Part shown: positions 6,370 through 8,871 of the stretch, piece by piece
Layout: each line of letters starts with the position of its first letter
How positions within the stretch are numbered: position 1 is the stretch's first letter
From: DASZCR01 sp035942915
GTDB lineage: Bacteria > Acidobacteriota > Blastocatellia > Pyrinomonadales > Pyrinomonadaceae
Assembly (NCBI GenBank): GCA_035942915.1
Contig: DASZCR010000146.1
Location: forward strand, 1-8,871
Direction: 5' to 3'
DNA length: 8,871 bases
Program-made: the position numbers and the translations under genes
The notes under the pieces: model-generated
What the model saw: the letters and a program-made list of their open reading frames with translations, nothing else
Told to the model about the DNA's origin: nothing
Database searches by the model: none

Positions 6370-7971
6370 ATGGCTGACATCAAGATTCTTGTTTCCGACG
6401 ACGTGAGCGAGGGCGGGCTTGAGCCGCTGAGGGCGGCGGGCTTTGCCGTCGAGAAGCGGACGGGGCTGAAGGGCGACGAATTGGCAGAGGCCTTGCGCGC
6501 GTGTGATGGTCTGGTCGTGCGTAGCGAGACGAAGGTGACGGCGCAGTTGATGGAGGCGGCCGGGAGTCTGCGCGCCGTCGGGCGCGCGGGCGTCGGCGTC
6601 GATAACATCGACGTGCAGGCGGCGACGGCGCGCGGCATCGTCGTCATGAACGCGCCCGACGGCAACACGATGACGACGGCCGAGCACACGCTGGCGTTGC
6701 TGCTTGCGCTGGCGCGTCGCGTGCCGCAAGGCAACGCGAGTTTGAAGGCGGGAGGTTGGGAGCGCAAGAAATTCGTCGGCGTCGAGTTGCGCGGGAAGAC
6801 GCTCGGCATCGTCGGTCTGGGGCGGATTGGTCGCGTCGTGGCGAGCCGCGCGCGCGGCTTCGAGATGCGCGTCGTCGCCTTCGACCCGTTCATCTCGCCC
6901 GAACAGGCGCGCGACGCAGAGATAGAGTTGGCCTCGCTCGAAGAAGTCTGCGCCCGCGCAGACTTTCTGACAGTCCACACGCCGCTCACGCCGGAGACGC
7001 GCGGCATCGTCGGCGCGCGCGAGTTTGCCTCGATGAAACCGGGCGTCCGTGTCATCAACTGCGCGCGTGGCGGGCTGGTCGATGAGAACGCGCTCTACAC
7101 GGCGATTCGGGAAGGCCGGGTGGCCGGAGCGGCGCTCGACGTGTTCGAGCAGGAGCCGCCGCCCGCAGACCATCCGCTGCTCGCGCTCGAAGAGGTTATC
7201 GTCACGCCGCATCTCGGCGCTTCGACGAAGGAGGCGCAGGAGGGCGTCGCCGTGACGGTCGCCGAACAGATGCGAGACTACTTCCTGACGGGCGCTCTGC
7301 GCGGCGCAGTCAACGTCCCGTCGCTCGGCGTCAACGAGTTGACGGCGCTTCAGCCCTACATCTCGCTGGCCGAAAGGCTCGGCCGCTTTCAGGCGCAACT
7401 TGTTGACGAGGCCGTGCGCGAGGTCGGCATCGAGTACGCGGGCGAAGTTGCGGAGATGGATGCCGCGCCTATCACGCGCGCCTTCCTCGCCGGACTGTTG
7501 CGCAACGTGAGTGCGCGCGTCAACGTCGTCAACGCCTTTCTCATCGCGGAGGAACGCGGCATCAGCGTTACGGCTTCCTACAGGCACGGAGGCGGGGCAG
7601 GCGATTCGACGCCCGCACTCTCGACGCGTGTGGCGACCATCGGCGGCGAGCATACGGTGGCGGGCGCGCTCTTCGGGCGGCAGGGCGAGGGGCGCATCGT
7701 CGAAATCGACGGCTTCCGCATCGAGGCGATTCCTTCGGGGCACATGCTGTTTACGCGCAGCGCCGACGTGCCCGGCGTCGTCGGGCGCGTCGGCACATGC
7801 CTCGGCGCGCACGGCGTCAACATCGGCTGCTTCCATCTCGGACGCCGCGCGCGCGGCGGCGAGGCGCTCTCCGTCATCGAAATCGACGCACCTTTAGACG
7901 AAGCGACGCTCTCCGAGTTGCGCTCGTTCGAGCAGGTCATCTCCGCACGACAGATTGAGCTTGAGCCGTGA
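6370..7971 (+). CDS. serA: D-3-phosphoglycerate dehydrogenase (long ACT-domain form)
   Basis: SerA oxidises 3-phosphoglycerate to 3-phosphohydroxypyruvate with NAD, the first step of serine synthesis. The 533-residue product is the long form also known from Mycobacterium and Bacillus. The substrate-binding lobe occupies about 1-100 and 285-320. The NAD Rossmann fold carries GLGRIG (149-154), with D172 in AFDP after the second strand. The catalytic residues are R233 (NCARGG), E262 (EQEPP) and H281 (TPHLGAS), at the spacing expected for R240, E269 and H292 of the E. coli enzyme. An allosteric substrate-binding (ASB) domain spans about 320-455. An ACT domain (about 458-530, starting HMLFTRSADVPGVVGRVGT) suggests possible serine feedback control. 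ATG 6370 gives the usual N-terminus (DIKILVSD). No clear Shine-Dalgarno is visible, and heptad palindrome B lies immediately upstream. The stop overlaps the next start. Confidence 0.97.
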   Translation: MADIKILVSDDVSEGGLEPLRAAGFAVEKRTGLKGDELAEALRACDGLVVRSETKVTAQLMEAAGSLRAVGRAGVGVDNIDVQAATARGIVVMNAPDGNTMTTAEHTLALLLALARRVPQGNASLKAGGWERKKFVGVELRGKTLGIVGLGRIGRVVASRARGFEMRVVAFDPFISPEQARDAEIELASLEEVCARADFLTVHTPLTPETRGIVGAREFASMKPGVRVINCARGGLVDENALYTAIREGRVAGAALDVFEQEPPPADHPLLALEEVIVTPHLGASTKEAQEGVAVTVAEQMRDYFLTGALRGAVNVPSLGVNELTALQPYISLAERLGRFQAQLVDEAVREVGIEYAGEVAEMDAAPITRAFLAGLLRNVSARVNVVNAFLIAEERGISVTASYRHGGGAGDSTPALSTRVATIGGEHTVAGALFGRQGEGRIVEIDGFRIEAIPSGHMLFTRSADVPGVVGRVGTCLGAHGVNIGCFHLGRRARGGEALSVIEIDAPLDEATLSELRSFEQVISARQIELEP

Positions 7972-8871
7972 AAAAATATCGTTATCAACTCGTTGACGTG
8001 TTCACAGACCGCGCCTTCGGCGGCAACCCGTTGGCCGTCCTCACGGACGCGCGCGGTCTGCCTGCCGAAGTGATGCAGGCGATTGCCAAAGAATTTAACC
8101 TCTCGGAGACGACCTTTGTGCTTCCGCCCGAAACGCCGGGACACGACTTCCGCGTCCGCATCTTCACGCCCGGCCGCGAACTGCCGATGGCAGGACATCC
8201 GACGGTCGGGACGGCCTTCGTGCTCGCCCGCGAGGGGATGATAAAAAGCACGAGCGACGAGACTACTGTCATGTTTGAGGAGGGCGTCGGGACGATTCCC
8301 GTGAGCCTGCGTTTCAGGAACGACGCGCCGGACTTTGTCGAGATGAATCAACCGCTGCCCAGATTCGGCGCGCGCTTCGCAGACGCCGCGCTGATAGCCG
8401 AGATGCTCTCGCTGGACGTGCGCGACATCGAGACCGACCTGCCGATTGAAGTCGGCTCGTGCGGCATCCCGTTTCTTTTCGTTCCGCTCAGGAGTCTCTC
8501 TGCGGCGAGGCGTTGCCGCGTGCGCTTAGACGTTTGGGAGAAGGCTCTGGGCGGGTTCGAGACGCGAGACATTTTCGTCTTCACGCGCGAGGTCGAATAC
8601 GAAGGCTCAACCGTTCACTCGCGCATGTTCGCGCCGGAGATGGGCATCGGCGAAGACCCTGCGACGGGCAGCGCCAGCGGCCCTCTGGGTTGCTACCTCA
8701 TCAGGCACAAGCTTTTCGACTCACCGGGCGAGTTCTCCTGCGTCAGCGAGCAGGGCGTTGAGATGGGGCGGCCGAGCTTCATACACGTCCGCGTCGCACA
8801 CGAAGCGGGAGAGTTTACGAGTGTGCGCGTCGGCGGTCGCTGCGTGGCGATGGGCGAGGGCACGTTAGACC
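7968..8871 (+). CDS. PhzF-family isomerase/epimerase-like protein, C-terminus cut by window edge
   Basis: The frame is open from GTG 7968 to the edge (301 complete codons, no stop). The product belongs to the PhzF fold family (diaminopimelate epimerase-like; PhzF, YddE, YHI9). The N-terminus reads QLVDVFTDRAFGGNPLAV, a family hallmark. The probable catalytic Glu47 lies in NLSETTF, matching PhzF E45. H77 is in GHPTVGTA, and D230 is in GEDPATGSA (229-236), the second hallmark. PhzF itself isomerises dihydro-hydroxyanthranilate in phenazine synthesis. No other phenazine gene is present here, and most family members have no known substrate, so the specific reaction is not assigned. The GTG overlaps the serA TGA by 4 nt, which implies co-transcription and probably translational coupling. 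Family members are usually about 280-310 residues, so only a short tail should be missing. Confidence 0.93.
   Translation, partial: MKKYRYQLVDVFTDRAFGGNPLAVLTDARGLPAEVMQAIAKEFNLSETTFVLPPETPGHDFRVRIFTPGRELPMAGHPTVGTAFVLAREGMIKSTSDETTVMFEEGVGTIPVSLRFRNDAPDFVEMNQPLPRFGARFADAALIAEMLSLDVRDIETDLPIEVGSCGIPFLFVPLRSLSAARRCRVRLDVWEKALGGFETRDIFVFTREVEYEGSTVHSRMFAPEMGIGEDPATGSASGPLGCYLIRHKLFDSPGEFSCVSEQGVEMGRPSFIHVRVAHEAGEFTSVRVGGRCVAMGEGTLD

Noticed and set aside
6346..7836. Long minus-strand open frame (496 codons) opposite serA
   Set aside because: It lies wholly within the well-supported serA gene and palindrome B. Its translation is rich in Arg, His, Asp and Ala with no recognisable domain, and its tail is read from the repeat. 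It is a shadow frame typical of GC-rich coding DNA.

Overview
The window is clearly GC-rich bacterial chromosome, and every supported gene lies on the + strand. It starts inside a 23S rRNA gene and continues through the 5S rRNA and a terminator. Six protein genes follow: a glutaminyl-peptide cyclotransferase, a large membrane transglutaminase-like protein, rimO, pgpA, a small disordered acidic protein, and serA. A seventh, a PhzF-family gene, is cut by the right edge. From remembered gene order and sequence style I would guess Acidobacteriota, perhaps class Blastocatellia. This is an inference that a search would have to confirm. No mobile element, CRISPR array, phage gene or tRNA was seen.

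Layout: 1-395 is the 3' end of 23S rRNA, 504-619 is 5S, and 636-675 is an intrinsic terminator. 720-1580 encodes a secreted or lipid-anchored glutaminyl cyclase of the beta-propeller type. 39 nt later, 1620-3896 encodes a multi-pass membrane protein with an external transglutaminase domain. 3970-5319 is rimO, 5403-6014 is pgpA, and 6029-6295 is an 88-residue hydrophilic protein. 6370-7971 is serA, which overlaps the PhzF-family gene (7968 to the edge) by 4 nt.

Most proteins are housekeeping enzymes: RimO modifies ribosomal protein S12, PgpA makes phosphatidylglycerol, and SerA starts serine synthesis. The cyclotransferase and the transglutaminase-like protein would both act outside the cytoplasm, and both families act on glutamine residues.

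The most unusual feature lies between genes. Three gaps (transglutaminase/rimO, rimO/pgpA, small gene/serA) are each almost filled by an imperfect palindrome whose arms are tandem 7-bp repeats. Two share the unit GTGATRR (mostly GTGATAG, GTGATGG or GTGATAA). The third uses another unit, alternating AGTCAGG and AGTCTGA. These heptad palindromes supply the last codons and the stop of the upstream transglutaminase gene, and they create false upstream starts for rimO and pgpA. They look like a repeat family that inserts or expands in intergenic DNA, similar in style to the short tandemly repeated heptamers known from filamentous cyanobacteria. This is the best candidate here for something under-described.
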